From contig CATLHM010000001.1 in the NCBI GenBank assembly GCA_949949005.1, positions 257,491-291,427 on the forward strand: a stretch of 33,937 nt of DNA. The letters run 5' to 3'. Positions 15,304 through 23,502 of the stretch are shown here, piece after piece; within the stretch, counting starts at the first letter, position 1; the number at the start of each line of letters is the position of its first letter. Both the position numbers and the translations under genes were made by a program. Origin of the DNA: an uncultured Lachnospiraceae bacterium (GTDB lineage Bacteria > Bacillota > Clostridia > Lachnospirales > Lachnospiraceae). The notes under the pieces were generated by a model. That model saw only the letters and a list, made by a program, of their open reading frames with translations. It was not told the DNA's origin and did no database searches.

Positions 15304-16539
15304 ATGAGTAGAAGAGTAGTGATAACGGGAATGGGGGCCATTACCCCTGTGGGGCTAAATGTGGCGGATTTTTTTAGTGCCCTTAAGGAAGGAAAACACG
15401 GCTTTGGCCCCATCACCCGGTTTGACGCATCGGATTATAAATGTCATGTGGCTGCGGAGGTAAAAGGCTTTGACCCTAAGGGATTTATGGATCCCAGGAC
15501 AGCCCGAAGGATGGAGCCCTTTTCCCAGTATGGGATGGCGGCTGCCGGGGAGGCCCTTGCAGACGCAAAAATTCGGATGGAAGAGGAGGATCCCTACCGG
15601 GTGGGATGCGCGGTAGGCTCCGGTATCGGAGGATTGCAGGCCATGGAGAGAGAGCATGGGAGGCTGACAGGTAAGGGGCCTTCCCGGGTAAATCCCCTGT
15701 TTATCCCCCTCATGATCTCCAACATGGCAGCCGGAAATATTTCCATACAGTTTGGACTGAAAGGCAAAAGCCTTAATGTGGTCACAGCCTGCGCGTCGGG
15801 AACAAATTCGATCGGAGAGGCTTTCCGCAGCATCCAGCACGGCGAGGCGGATGTAATGGTGGCGGGGGGCACGGAAAGCGCCATCACCCCTCTGGGGATC
15901 GCAGGCTTTTGTTCGCTGACAGCCCTTTCAGGGGTGGATGACCCGGATCGGTGCAGCCTTCCCTTTGACAAGAACCGCAGCGGCTTTGTGATGGGCGAGG
16001 GAGCCGGGGTCCTTGTTCTGGAAGAGCTCAGGCACGCCCAAAAAAGAGGGGTTCATATTTACGCGGAGGTTCTGGGCTATGGCTGTACCAGCGACGCCTA
16101 CCACATCACCTCTCCGGCGGAGGAGGGGGAAGGGGCCGCAAAGGCTATGCTCTATGCCCTTGAGGACGGCGGAATTTCGCCTCAGGATCTTACCTATATC
16201 AATGCCCACGGCACGGGAACCCATCACAACGATCTGTTTGAGACCAGGGCCATCAAAAAGGCCTTTGGCAGCCACGCAGGAAAGCTTCGCATCAACTCCA
16301 CCAAGTCCATGGTGGGCCATCTTTTGGGGGCGGCAGGAGCTGTAGAGCTGGTAGCCTGCGTGAAGCAGATGGAGGAAGGGTTCATCCATCAGACTCTGGG
16401 CTACGGGACGCCGGATGAGGAGATGGACTTAGATTATTGCAGGGAGCCCTATGAGGAGGAAATCCCCTATGCGCTCAGCAATTCCCTTGGTTTTGGGGGA
16501 CACAATGTAAGTATTTTAATTGGAAAGTATCGGGGATAA
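15304..16539 (+). CDS. fabF: 3-oxoacyl-[ACP] synthase II
   Basis: The 411-residue condensing enzyme adds malonyl-ACP to acyl-ACP to lengthen the chain. The thiolase-fold triad is visible: Cys163 in [13 protein letters not shown], His302 in [12 protein letters not shown] and His339 in [15 protein letters not shown]. The C-terminal [13 protein letters not shown] is standard. The start ATG 15304 follows a small hairpin GCCGCC/GGCGGC and has only a weak purine-rich site upstream. The gap of 71 nt after fabG is the largest in this part of the operon apart from that before fabD. The length is normal. Confidence 0.97.
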   Translation: MSRRVVITGMGAITPVGLNVADFFSALKEGKHGFGPITRFDASDYKCHVAAEVKGFDPKGFMDPRTARRMEPFSQYGMAAAGEALADAKIRMEEEDPYRVGCAVGSGIGGLQAMEREHGRLTGKGPSRVNPLFIPLMISNMAAGNISIQFGLKGKSLNVVTACASGTNSIGEAFRSIQHGEADVMVAGGTESAITPLGIAGFCSLTALSGVDDPDRCSLPFDKNRSGFVMGEGAGVLVLEELRHAQKRGVHIYAEVLGYGCTSDAYHITSPAEEGEGAAKAMLYALEDGGISPQDLTYINAHGTGTHHNDLFETRAIKKAFGSHAGKLRINSTKSMVGHLLGAAGAVELVACVKQMEEGFIHQTLGYGTPDEEMDLDYCREPYEEEIPYALSNSLGFGGHNVSILIGKYRG

Positions 16540-16552
16540 GGAGGGAACCGCA

Positions 16553-16984
16553 ATGTCTTTATTATCGGCAAAGGAAATTATGGAGATCATTCCCCACAGA
16601 CAGCCCTTTATGCTCATAGACACGGTGGAAGAGCTGACTCCCGGCCTGCGGGTGGTGGCGAAAAAATGCGTCTCCTACAACGAGCCTTTTTTTCAGGGGC
16701 ACTTTCCGGCGGAGCCTGTGATGCCCGGCGTGCTGATCATAGAAGCCCTGGCCCAGACGGGGGCGGTGGCAATTTTAAGCCTTGAGGAAAACAAGGGAAA
16801 AACCGCCTACTTTGGGGCCATCCAGTGGGCAAAATTTAAGAGGAAGGTAGTGCCCGGCGATGTGCTGATGCTGGAAACGGAAATCATCAAGTCAAAGGGG
16901 AGCATCGGAATCGGAAGGGCCACGGCCACTGTGGAGGGCAAAATTGCGGTGCAGGCGGAGCTTACGTTTGCGGTAAGCGGTTGA
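16553..16984 (+). CDS. fabZ: 3-hydroxyacyl-[ACP] dehydratase
   Basis: The 143-residue hot-dog fold enzyme removes water from 3-hydroxyacyl-ACP. The active-site pair is His50 in [15 protein letters not shown] and Glu64 in [10 protein letters not shown]. The N-terminal [15 protein letters not shown] is diagnostic of FabZ. The start ATG 16553 is chosen because AAGGAGGG lies eight bases upstream; the frame extends back to 16520 within fabF. The gene is 13 nt after fabF. In related operons accB often sits between fabF and fabZ; here it is missing. Confidence 0.97.
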   Translation: MSLLSAKEIMEIIPHRQPFMLIDTVEELTPGLRVVAKKCVSYNEPFFQGHFPAEPVMPGVLIIEALAQTGAVAILSLEENKGKTAYFGAIQWAKFKRKVVPGDVLMLETEIIKSKGSIGIGRATATVEGKIAVQAELTFAVSG

Positions 16985-17020
16985 GTCAGAGGTAAAGGAA
17001 CCAATATTGGGAGGCAGGAA

Positions 17021-18730
17021 ATGTCAGGAATGTTTCGTATCACAAAAAATTTACACACACGTCTGCGCCCTTCCCTGGACAAGGGGGGACAGGAGGAAAA
17101 GCAGATTGTGGTCTGCCCGAACTGTCAAAAAGAGCTGGATCGGGCACAGGTAGTTGAAAATAATTATATTTGTACGGCCTGCGGGGGATATTTTCGCATC
17201 AGGACGAAAAACAGGCTCCGTATGGTATGCGATAAGGGAAGCTTTACGCCCTGGTTTGAGGAAATCGTATCCGGCAATCCCCTGGAATTTCCGGGGTATG
17301 AGGAAAAGCTTTCGGATGTCAGGGAAAGGACAGGGCTGAAAGAAGGCGTTACCGTAGGGGAAGGAAGCATTTACGGGGAAAGGGCCTGTCTTGGAATCTG
17401 CGACTCCCGGTTCCTTATGGGAAGCATGGGCCAGGCGGTGGGAGAAAAGATTGCCCTTGCGGTGGAGCGGGCCACGGAAAAAAGATTGCCTGTGGTACTG
17501 TTTTGCTGTTCCGGAGGGGCGAGAATGCAGGAGGGAATCGTCTCCCTTATGCAGATGGCTAAAACCTCCGCCGCATTGAAGAAGCATTCGGACGCAGGGC
17601 TTTTGTATGTGTCGGTGCTGACCGATCCCACCACGGGAGGGGTGACTGCCAGCTTTGCTATGCTGGGGGACATTATTCTGGCAGAGCCGGGAGCGCTGAT
17701 TGGCTTTGCAGGCCCAAGAGTCATAGAGCAGACGATCGGACAAAAGCTTCCGGAGGGCTTTCAGAGCGCGGAATTTCAGGTGGCTCACGGTTTTGTGGAC
17801 AGAATCGTGGAGCGCCATGAGCTGAAAAAGACCCTGTATCAGATTCTGAGTGCCCACAGAGTTTCCGCAGCCCTTACCGGGGAAAAAGAGCCCTGGAAGG
17901 AATATCTTGCCTCCGAGACCTCAAGGGAGAGGCAGGCTAAGACGCCAGAAAAAACCTCCTGGCAGAAGGTAAAGGAATCCCGGAGCCTGGGAAGGCCCGC
18001 AGCCCTTACTTATATCAATCTGATCTTTCAGGATTTTATGGAATTTCACGGAGACCGGTGCTTTGGGGACGACTGCGCCATCGTGGGAGGCATTGCCTTG
18101 TTTGAGGGCCGGCCGGTTACGGTGATTGGCGTTCAGAAGGGCAACGACGGGAAGGAGTGTACCCGGAGAAATTACGGAATGCCCTCCCCGGAGGGGTACC
18201 GCAAGGCCCTTCGTCTGATGAAGCAGGCGGAAAAATTTAGCCGCCCTGTGGTTTGCTTTGTCAATACCTCAGGCGCTTACCCTGGCATGGAGGCGGAGCA
18301 GAGAGGCCAGGGGGAGGCAATCGCAAGGAATCTTTTTGAAATGTCGGGACTTAAAACGCCCATCCTTTCCATTATTATAGGGGAAGGGGGAAGCGGCGGA
18401 GCCCTGGGGCTTGCCCTTGGCAACGAGGTGTGGATGCTGGAGAATTCCACCTATTCCATTTTATCCCCGGAGGGATTTGCCTCCATTCTCTGGAAGGACG
18501 CAAAGCGGGCAAAGGAAGCGGCCCAGGTGATGGGAATCACAGCCCAGGATTTGAAACGCCTGCAGGTGATCGAGACCATCGTTCCGGAATATGGCGGGGC
18601 GGACAACGCTACGGTGCGGGATATTGCAGGGTTTATGAAAACCCATATGAGACTGTTTTTTGAGAAATTTGAGGGAATGGACGGCGAGACGGTGGCGCGC
18701 CACCGCTATGAGAGATTCAGGAAGTTTTAA
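17021..18730 (+). CDS. accDA: Acetyl-CoA carboxylase carboxyltransferase, fused beta and alpha subunits
   Basis: The 569-residue protein joins AccD (about residues 1-285) to AccA (about 305-569). The AccD part has the zinc ribbon Cys32, Cys35, Cys51, Cys54 (CPNC, CTAC) and the crotonase-fold segment [19 protein letters not shown]. The AccA part has [42 protein letters not shown] and [19 protein letters not shown]. The linker is charged ([16 protein letters not shown]). The AccA half lacks the usual N-terminal helical segment. The enzyme moves the carboxyl group from carboxybiotin to acetyl-CoA, making malonyl-CoA for FabD. accB and accC, needed for the other half-reaction, are not in the operon. 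The start ATG 17021 has GGGAGG six bases upstream. Confidence 0.95.
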   Translation: MSGMFRITKNLHTRLRPSLDKGGQEEKQIVVCPNCQKELDRAQVVENNYICTACGGYFRIRTKNRLRMVCDKGSFTPWFEEIVSGNPLEFPGYEEKLSDVRERTGLKEGVTVGEGSIYGERACLGICDSRFLMGSMGQAVGEKIALAVERATEKRLPVVLFCCSGGARMQEGIVSLMQMAKTSAALKKHSDAGLLYVSVLTDPTTGGVTASFAMLGDIILAEPGALIGFAGPRVIEQTIGQKLPEGFQSAEFQVAHGFVDRIVERHELKKTLYQILSAHRVSAALTGEKEPWKEYLASETSRERQAKTPEKTSWQKVKESRSLGRPAALTYINLIFQDFMEFHGDRCFGDDCAIVGGIALFEGRPVTVIGVQKGNDGKECTRRNYGMPSPEGYRKALRLMKQAEKFSRPVVCFVNTSGAYPGMEAEQRGQGEAIARNLFEMSGLKTPILSIIIGEGGSGGALGLALGNEVWMLENSTYSILSPEGFASILWKDAKRAKEAAQVMGITAQDLKRLQVIETIVPEYGGADNATVRDIAGFMKTHMRLFFEKFEGMDGETVARHRYERFRKF

Positions 18731-18762
18731 ATGAGACAGCGAAAGGATATAGGAGGAAGGTC

Positions 18763-19725
18763 ATGCCGGCAAGGATTATAGGAACCGGAAGCTATCTGCC
18801 CCAGCGGGCGGTGAGCAATAAGGAGCTTGAAAAATGGGTGGATACCACGGACGAATGGATTCGGGAGAGAACCGGAATCGAACAAAGGCATCTGGCGGAG
18901 CAGGAGACCACCACCTCAATGGCAGTGGAGGCGGCCCTGGCCGCCATCCGGGATGCCCAAATTGAGGCAAAGGAGATTGATCTGATCATTGTGGGAACCG
19001 TATCTGCGGATATGTGCTTTCCCTCCACGGCCTGCCAGGTGCAGAGCCTGATCGGGGCGGACTGCGCCGTGGCTTTTGATATCAATGCGGCCTGCGCCGG
19101 TTTCCTCTTTGGGTTATCCATTGCCCAGGCCTATATGCAGGCAGGTATGGCGCAGACGGCGCTGGTCATCGGGGGAGAGACCCTGTCCAAAATGATGGAT
19201 TGGCAGGATCGCAGCACCTGCGTCCTTTTCGGGGACGGAGCGGGAGCGGCCCTGGTCAGAAAGCAGGAACGGGGGATCATCAGCCTTGTACAGGGATCGG
19301 AGGGAAAGCGCGGCATGGCACTGACCTGTCAAAACCGCCCGGTAAATAATCCTTTGGTAAAAAATGATACGGCCCTGGATCATACCCGGATGGATGGCCG
19401 GGAAGTGTATCACTTCGCAGTGAAGACCGTACCCAAGGCTATAGAAAACGCTATGGAGAAAGCAGGCGTAGCCTCCGGTGAGATCAAATACTTCCTGCTT
19501 CACCAGGCCAATCTGCGTATTATTGAGTCGGTGGCAAAAAAATTAGGCCAGCCTATGGAAAAATTCCCGACAAATCTTCAAAAGTGTGGTAATATATCAG
19601 CAGGAAGCGTGCCGGTTCTGCTGGATCATGTAAACCGCAGCGGGATGCTGCAAAGGGGCGACAAAATCGTGCTGGCAGGCTTCGGGGCCGGCCTCACCTG
19701 GGGAGCGGCCGTGGTTGAGTGGTAA
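18763..19725 (+). CDS. fabH: 3-oxoacyl-[ACP] synthase III
   Basis: The 320-residue enzyme starts chain synthesis by joining acetyl-CoA (or a branched primer) with malonyl-ACP. The triad is Cys111 in NAACAGFLFG, His247 in LLHQANLRII and Asn277 in CGNISAGSVP. The N-terminal IIGTGSYLPQR and TTDEWIRERTGIEQRH are diagnostic. The start ATG 18763 has AGGAGG six bases upstream. fabH usually opens such operons; here it is next to last, after accDA and before the MarR regulator. Confidence 0.97.
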   Translation: MPARIIGTGSYLPQRAVSNKELEKWVDTTDEWIRERTGIEQRHLAEQETTTSMAVEAALAAIRDAQIEAKEIDLIIVGTVSADMCFPSTACQVQSLIGADCAVAFDINAACAGFLFGLSIAQAYMQAGMAQTALVIGGETLSKMMDWQDRSTCVLFGDGAGAALVRKQERGIISLVQGSEGKRGMALTCQNRPVNNPLVKNDTALDHTRMDGREVYHFAVKTVPKAIENAMEKAGVASGEIKYFLLHQANLRIIESVAKKLGQPMEKFPTNLQKCGNISAGSVPVLLDHVNRSGMLQRGDKIVLAGFGAGLTWGAAVVEW

Positions 19726-19850
19726 AGGCGTTGCTTTGAAATCGGGAGGCGGCATTCGGAGTGAGGCTGTAACCTGGGCGGCAGGGCCTGTGCTTTCGGA
19801 TACCGGAAAAGGCAGAGCCGTAATAACAGAAATAGGAAGACAGATCAGAC

Positions 19851-20291
19851 ATGGAGATGAATCAGACATTAAACACCTTATTGGTTACCTTGTTTCAGGA
19901 AATTATGGGGATAGAACAGAAGGCCCTGATTACCGGGGAGTTTAAGGATATCACCATCAATGATATGCATGTGATAGAGGCCATCGGCGTGGAGGGGCCC
20001 AAGACCAGCTCCGCCGTAGCCAAGAGGCTCTCCGTCACAGTGGGAACCCTGACTAAGGCTATTGACAGGCTCACCCGAAACAGCTATGTGCTCCGGGAGA
20101 GGAGCGAGGAGGACAAGCGGCTGGTGCTGCTTTCCCTGACCGAAAAGGGGGACAGGGCGTATTTCCATCACCAGAATTTTCACAAGGAGATGGTTCGCTC
20201 GGCCCTTGCAGGATTCAGCGAAACGGAGACGGGAATCCTTGTAAAGTCCCTGGGAAGCCTCGTGGATTACTTCCGCAGCCATGATGTATAG
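19851..20291 (+). CDS. MarR family regulator, likely fatty-acid synthesis repressor (FabT-like)
   Basis: The 146-residue protein has the MarR winged-helix plan: N-terminal dimer helix, the HTH around SSAVAKRLSVTVGTLTKAIDRLTRNSYV (residues about 52-80), the wing RERSEEDKRLVLLSLTEKG and C-terminal dimer helices. It lies 125 nt after fabH on the same strand. FabT of streptococci is a MarR protein encoded within the fab cluster that represses it when long-chain acyl-ACP is present. The palindrome at 12168-12212 is a ready candidate target. The start ATG 19851 has only weak AGGAAG about eleven bases upstream; ATG 19857 is an alternative. The FabT role is inferred from context. Confidence 0.88.
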   Translation: MEMNQTLNTLLVTLFQEIMGIEQKALITGEFKDITINDMHVIEAIGVEGPKTSSAVAKRLSVTVGTLTKAIDRLTRNSYVLRERSEEDKRLVLLSLTEKGDRAYFHHQNFHKEMVRSALAGFSETETGILVKSLGSLVDYFRSHDV

Positions 20292-20332
20292 TGGAGGGCA
20301 AAATAGTTGGACTGTTGCCACAGACAGGAGCA

Positions 20333-20355
20333 AGTTTGAAACTAATTTTCAAACT
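20333..20355 (+). promoter_or_regulatory. Inverted repeat with TTTGA/TCAAA arms after MarR gene
   Basis: AGTTTGAAA (20333-20341) and TTTCAAACT (20347-20355) are perfect complements separated by CTAAT. The arms contain the same TTTGA and TCAAA half-sites as the fab operator, but spaced nine rather than three bases apart. It may be a weak hairpin or a second binding site. Confidence 0.4.
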
Positions 20356-20371
20356 CTTATTGATGGCAGTA
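20356..20371 (+). repeat. Short interspersed repeat, copy 2
   Basis: Same 16-mer as at 1846-1861, followed here by a small perfect hairpin GCAAGC/GCTTGC. It directly precedes the start of the small gene at 20408. Confidence 0.4.
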
Positions 20372-20407
20372 TGGCAAGCTACGCTTGCGGTATGCAGGGG
20401 TATAGAA

Positions 20408-20695
20408 ATGATTGATAAGGACAAATTTCACGTTTTGAATTACATCAAAAAGGAAGAATATACGGGCAGCATGGATGGTATGAGATACATGCTGAAAAAA
20501 AAGGAAAAAGAGGACGGCTCCGGGCTGGAGGTTATTATCTGGCCGGAGCCTTACTGCTTTGCGAAGACGCCGGAGGAAAAAAAGCAGCGCAGGGAGTTTG
20601 CCCTAAGCGCCGATGGGGTAAGGGAGGCGGCCGATTATCTCAACGCGGTTTATCAGGAGCAAAAGGAGGTATGGGAGCGGGCAAAGTGGGAGTAG
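20408..20695 (+). CDS. Small conserved-looking hypothetical protein
   Basis: This 95-residue soluble protein is not recognised. It is rich in charged residues, with a predicted mix of strand and helix. Phrases such as FHVLNYIKKEEYTGSMDGMRYMLKK and EVIIWPEPYCFAKTPEEKK look like real coding sequence. The start ATG 20408 is chosen because GGGG lies seven bases upstream; the frame stays open back to 20291, overlapping the MarR stop, but that part crosses a repeat and reads poorly. It is likely transcribed with the MarR gene. No cofactor or metal motif is obvious. Confidence 0.6.
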   Translation: MIDKDKFHVLNYIKKEEYTGSMDGMRYMLKKKEKEDGSGLEVIIWPEPYCFAKTPEEKKQRREFALSADGVREAADYLNAVYQEQKEVWERAKWE

Positions 20696-20714
20696 CCATA
20701 CTTTAAATTCGATA

Positions 20715-20743
20715 TTGAAATTTTCCGGTATTCTATTTATAAT
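20715..20743 (+). promoter_or_regulatory. Promoter for hypothetical gene at 20788
   Basis: TTGAAA (20715-20720) and TATAAT (20738-20743) are 17 nt apart. Transcription would begin near 20750, after the ATG at 20746, which supports the later GTG 20788 as the true start. Confidence 0.7.
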
Positions 20744-20787
20744 AAATGCAGTTGGTAAAAGAAAGAGCGGATGGGGGATGTGAGAGG

Positions 20788-21069
20788 GTGGCACCATTAG
20801 TTTTTGATGATCAGACATTTAACAGGGAAGTGACCTTTTGCAGAGTGTACAGTCAGGAAAGTAAGAAGAAACTGGAAAAGCTTTTTTTGCAAAACCGTAT
20901 TTCCTATTTTATCGAGTGGCAGGAGCGCTTCCTGTTTGCCAGGTTGTTCGGCGGGAAAAGGCAGAGGGAGAAAAATGTCTTTACAGTCCGTATCAATGAA
21001 GCGGATGTTGAGCGCGCAACCGAGCTTGCAAAAGGGATAGAGGACGTCAGATTAAGAGACGCGGGATAA
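20788..21069 (+). CDS. Small hypothetical protein, weakly DUF2007-like
   Basis: The 93-residue protein begins at GTG 20788, with GGGGGA eight bases upstream. The pattern (RVYSQESKKKLEKLFLQNRISYFIEW, then VFTVRINEADVERATELAKGI) recalls DUF2007 'signal-transducing' proteins, in which a short alpha-beta unit ends in a helix like this, but the match is loose. An ATG at 20746 would start before the inferred transcription start. Its neighbours (a hypothetical gene upstream, an rRNA methyltransferase downstream) do not suggest a role. Confidence 0.55.
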   Translation: MAPLVFDDQTFNREVTFCRVYSQESKKKLEKLFLQNRISYFIEWQERFLFARLFGGKRQREKNVFTVRINEADVERATELAKGIEDVRLRDAG

Positions 21070-21205
21070 GAAGCGGCTGCTTCTTCGTTTGGCAGGGAAC
21101 GCCGAGGCGTTTGGGCGTGGGAGTCTGGCGGGGCAGATATCCCTTGTTATGGTTTTTTGGATATGGGAGCAAGGAAACCTCATGTTTGACAGCATGGGGT
21201 TTTTG

Positions 21206-21357
21206 TTAACATAAGGACAGATCGTAAGGCGCGCTGTTTGTTGGTGACATGAGGACAGATCGTAAGGCGCGCTGTTTGTTGGTGACATGAGGACAGATCG
21301 TAAGGCGTACAGTCTGCTGTTAACATAAGGATAGTTCGCAAGGTGTGCTATCCGTTG
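21206..21357 (+). repeat. Four 38-bp tandem repeats
   Basis: Four head-to-tail units begin at 21206, 21244, 21282 and 21320. Units 1 and 2 differ only in the first few bases, unit 3 diverges after base 26 and unit 4 is the most diverged. Shared core: GGACAGATCGTAAGGCG. There are no spacers, so this is not a CRISPR array. The 310 nt between the genes at 21069 and 21380 hold no other feature. Confidence 0.9.
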
Positions 21358-21379
21358 CTTAACGATAGTAAAGGGCAAG

Positions 21380-22876
21380 ATGATTTGGCCTCTGGCTAAA
21401 GATGGCTGGCGGAAGAAAGGGAAGAAAGTGGAACGAAAATTTGAGACGAAAAAGAAAGCGTTAAAGGGGACAAAGCCGCAGAGCGCACTGAGGGCACAAA
21501 GTGTATCGAAGGCCCAAAGTGAACCAAAGGAGAAAAGCCTGTGGAGGGCCCAAAGCGAACCAAAAGCCCAAAGCGTATCGAAGGTGAAAAGCCTGTCGAA
21601 GGCACAAAGCGAATCAAAGGCACAAAGCGTATCGAAGATGCAAAAAGGTTCAAAGGAGCAGGAGGGACAAAAGCCTGGGGGAGCCAAAAAGCTGAAAAAG
21701 CCAGATCGGGATCAGGAACGGCCCTGCAAGGACTTTGGGTGCGCTGTGTATAAGAAATGTGGGGGCTGCCAGCTTTTACATATGGAATATGAAAAACAAC
21801 TTGCGTGGAAAAAGCGGCAGGTAAACGGGCTGCTAAAGCCCTTTGGTAAGCTGGAGGATATGATCGGCATGGAGGAGCCGAAATACTACCGGCACAAGGT
21901 TCATGCGGTATTCGGGATGGACGGCAGGGGTAATGCTGTTTCCGGCGTATACCGGGAGGGAACCCACCAGATTGTCCCCGTGGATAGCTGCCTGCTGGAG
22001 AATCAAAAGGCGGACGCCATTATCCAAACGGTGAAAAGGCTGCTTAAATCTTTTAAGATCAAAGTTTATGACGAGGATACGGGCTATGGACTACTGCGCC
22101 ATGTGCTTGTGCGGGTGGGGTATCGGACAGGGCAGATTATGGTGGTACTGGTTTTGCGTTCTCCTATTTTGCCTTCCAAGAATCATTTCGTGGAGGCTTT
22201 AAGAAAGGAGCACCCGGAGATCACAACGGTGGTGGTGAATGTAAATGACAAGAAAACCAGTATGGTTTTGGGCGAAAAGGAGCAGGTGATCTACGGCCCG
22301 GGCTACATTGAGGACGAGCTCTGCGGCAAGATCTTTAAGATTTCGCCCCGCTCTTTTTATCAGGTGAATCCGGCTCAGACGGAAATCTTGTACCAAAAGG
22401 CAGTGGAGTTCGCCGGGCTTTCGGGGAAGGAAACGGTGCTGGACGCCTACTGCGGCACCGGAACCATCGGCATGATTGCGGCGGCACAGGCTCATCAATG
22501 CATCGGTGTGGAGTTAAACCGGGACGCGGTGAGGGATGCTATTGCAGGGGCGAAGAGAAACGGGATAGGAAATATCCGGTTTTATCAGGCCGATGCAGGG
22601 GCGTTTATGGAAGAACTGGCTCAAAGCGGGGAGAAGGTGGATGTGGTGCTCATGGATCCCCCGCGGACCGGGAGCAGTCAGCAGTTCCTTGCCTCTCTGG
22701 TAAGGCTTGGGCCGCAAAGGGTGGTTTATGTTTCCTGCAACCCGGAGACGCTGGCACGGGATTTGGCGTTTTTGTGCGGGAATGGGTATCGGATGAGACG
22801 AGGGGTGGGAGTGGATATGTTTCCGATGACTAGGCACACAGAATGTGTGGTGGGAATACAAAGGAAACATATCTAG
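21380..22876 (+). CDS. RlmD/RumA-type 23S rRNA (uracil-C5)-methyltransferase with repeat tail
   Basis: The 498-residue protein methylates uracil in rRNA using SAM. It has the Fe-S motif Cys121-x5-Cys127-x2-Cys130 (CAVYKKCGGC) with a fourth cysteine in VDSCLL, as in RumA. The SAM motif is VLDAYCGTGTIGMIAAAQ, then DVVLMDPPRTG, and the catalytic cysteine near 453 lies in VSCNPETLARDL. The usual N-terminal TRAM domain is absent; in its place lies a lysine- and serine-rich tail of about 110 residues made largely of six-residue repeats. ATG 21380 has AAAGGG about five bases upstream; GTG 21428 is an alternative that keeps the repeats. RlmD and the related RlmCD cannot be separated from sequence. 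Confidence 0.9.
   Translation: MIWPLAKDGWRKKGKKVERKFETKKKALKGTKPQSALRAQSVSKAQSEPKEKSLWRAQSEPKAQSVSKVKSLSKAQSESKAQSVSKMQKGSKEQEGQKPGGAKKLKKPDRDQERPCKDFGCAVYKKCGGCQLLHMEYEKQLAWKKRQVNGLLKPFGKLEDMIGMEEPKYYRHKVHAVFGMDGRGNAVSGVYREGTHQIVPVDSCLLENQKADAIIQTVKRLLKSFKIKVYDEDTGYGLLRHVLVRVGYRTGQIMVVLVLRSPILPSKNHFVEALRKEHPEITTVVVNVNDKKTSMVLGEKEQVIYGPGYIEDELCGKIFKISPRSFYQVNPAQTEILYQKAVEFAGLSGKETVLDAYCGTGTIGMIAAAQAHQCIGVELNRDAVRDAIAGAKRNGIGNIRFYQADAGAFMEELAQSGEKVDVVLMDPPRTGSSQQFLASLVRLGPQRVVYVSCNPETLARDLAFLCGNGYRMRRGVGVDMFPMTRHTECVVGIQRKHI
21476..21637 (+). repeat. 18-nt in-frame tandem repeat in RlmD-like tail
   Basis: Nine units of 18 nt encode hexapeptides of the form (A/V)(Q/K)SxxK: PQSALR, AQSVSK, AQSEPK, EKSLWR, AQSEPK, AQSVSK, VKSLSK, AQSESK, AQSVSK. 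Two more diverged units follow to 21673. The order suggests duplication of longer blocks as well as single units. Confidence 0.9.
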
Positions 22877-22956
22877 AAATCCTTTGTTTTAGTCAGTTTT
22901 ATAAGCATTTTGTGTTTGAGGAAGATGAGGAAGGGAATCGGAATAAAAGGATGGAG

Positions 22957-23113
22957 AAGTATTTTGAGGTTAGTTAGCCATTCGCAGGCAATCGAAAAAG
23001 CAACAGAAGAATATAAAAAATATCAAGTTCAGAACTTATCACCAGTTGAAGAAGAATATTTTGAAAGCATTAAAAACATACATAGTATAGCAAAGAAAAA
23101 AACGAAGAAGTAA
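22957..23113 (+). pseudogene. C-terminal remnant, RhuM-like protein
   Basis: About 50 codons, including VSHSQAIEKATEEYKKYQ and NLSPVEEEYFESIKNI before the stop, look like the tail of a RhuM-family (virulence/Fic-associated) protein. The 5' part of the gene is missing and no start with a ribosome binding site is present. The family call is from memory of the pattern and could be wrong. It marks the left end of the decayed accessory region. Confidence 0.4.
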
Positions 23114-23179
23114 TAATGCAGAATTGTGTTCCTATACGAGTGGCGAGGCTGAAAAATTGTGTTTACATAGTAGTTCTGA

Positions 23180-23332
23180 CATACTTGTGCCGGGGAGAAC
23201 GCTAAAAAGGTTCAGCGGTATATCTGGCTCTCCCGCCTGTCTGATGAACTCCTTGCTATGGTGGACGGTAAGAAGCTCGGTTTTTCACAGGGCATTGACA
23301 TTTTCTTTCTGGCGGAGGAAGCGCAGCAGTGA
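23180..23332 (+). pseudogene. ParB/RepB-like partition protein fragment
   Basis: In the frame ending at TGA 23330-23332 the DNA reads GENAKKVQRYIWLSRLSDEL followed by LAMVDGKKLGFSQGIDI and FFLAEEAQQ. This is the central DNA-binding part of ParB-like proteins found in integrative elements and plasmids. Both ends are missing. The overlapping 87-codon frame on the same strand is an artefact of the shifted frame. A last helix-like piece (EEIEGIIIQLLDEWKKKQ) follows in another frame, consistent with a frameshift. Confidence 0.7.
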
Positions 23333-23420
23333 GGAAATAGAGGGCATCATCATTCAGCTTTTGGATGAATGGAAGAAAAAGCAGTAGATACCCGTGGTTT
23401 TTTTGAGGGCTGCGGGTTAT

Positions 23421-23494
23421 TTTTTGTCCAATGGATTGAATTTTCGTCCAAAATTAAGTATAATTGGATGAAAAAACGGGACACTGGACGAAAG
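23421..23494 (+). promoter_or_regulatory. Promoter and four-half-site operator of fic gene
   Basis: A promoter TTGAAT (23436-23441) and TATAAT (23459-23464), 17 nt apart, is woven into four related sites. TTTTTGTCCA (23421-23430) and TTTTCGTCCA (23441-23450) are 20 nt apart in one orientation. TGGATGAAAA (23465-23474) and TGGACGAAAG (23485-23494) are 20 nt apart in the other. The second and fourth form an exact inverted pair, TTTCGTCCA/TGGACGAAA. Spacing by 20 nt puts sites on nearly the same DNA face. The arrangement suggests a repressor, possibly the Fic protein's own winged helix. Confidence 0.7.
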
Positions 23495-23502
23495 GAGCTC
23501 TA

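Noticed and set aside
21206..21357. CRISPR array
   Set aside because: The 38-bp units follow each other with no spacers and diverge along the array, and no cas genes are near.
21052..21687. 211-codon minus-strand frame rich in FAF/FG words
   Set aside because: It reads across the 38-bp repeats and the antisense of the hexapeptide repeats of the RlmD-like gene; the phrase pattern is only the shadow of those repeats and no ribosome binding site is present.
23124..23387. 87-codon plus-strand frame
   Set aside because: The same DNA in another frame gives a clear ParB-like fragment, so this frame is a shadow.
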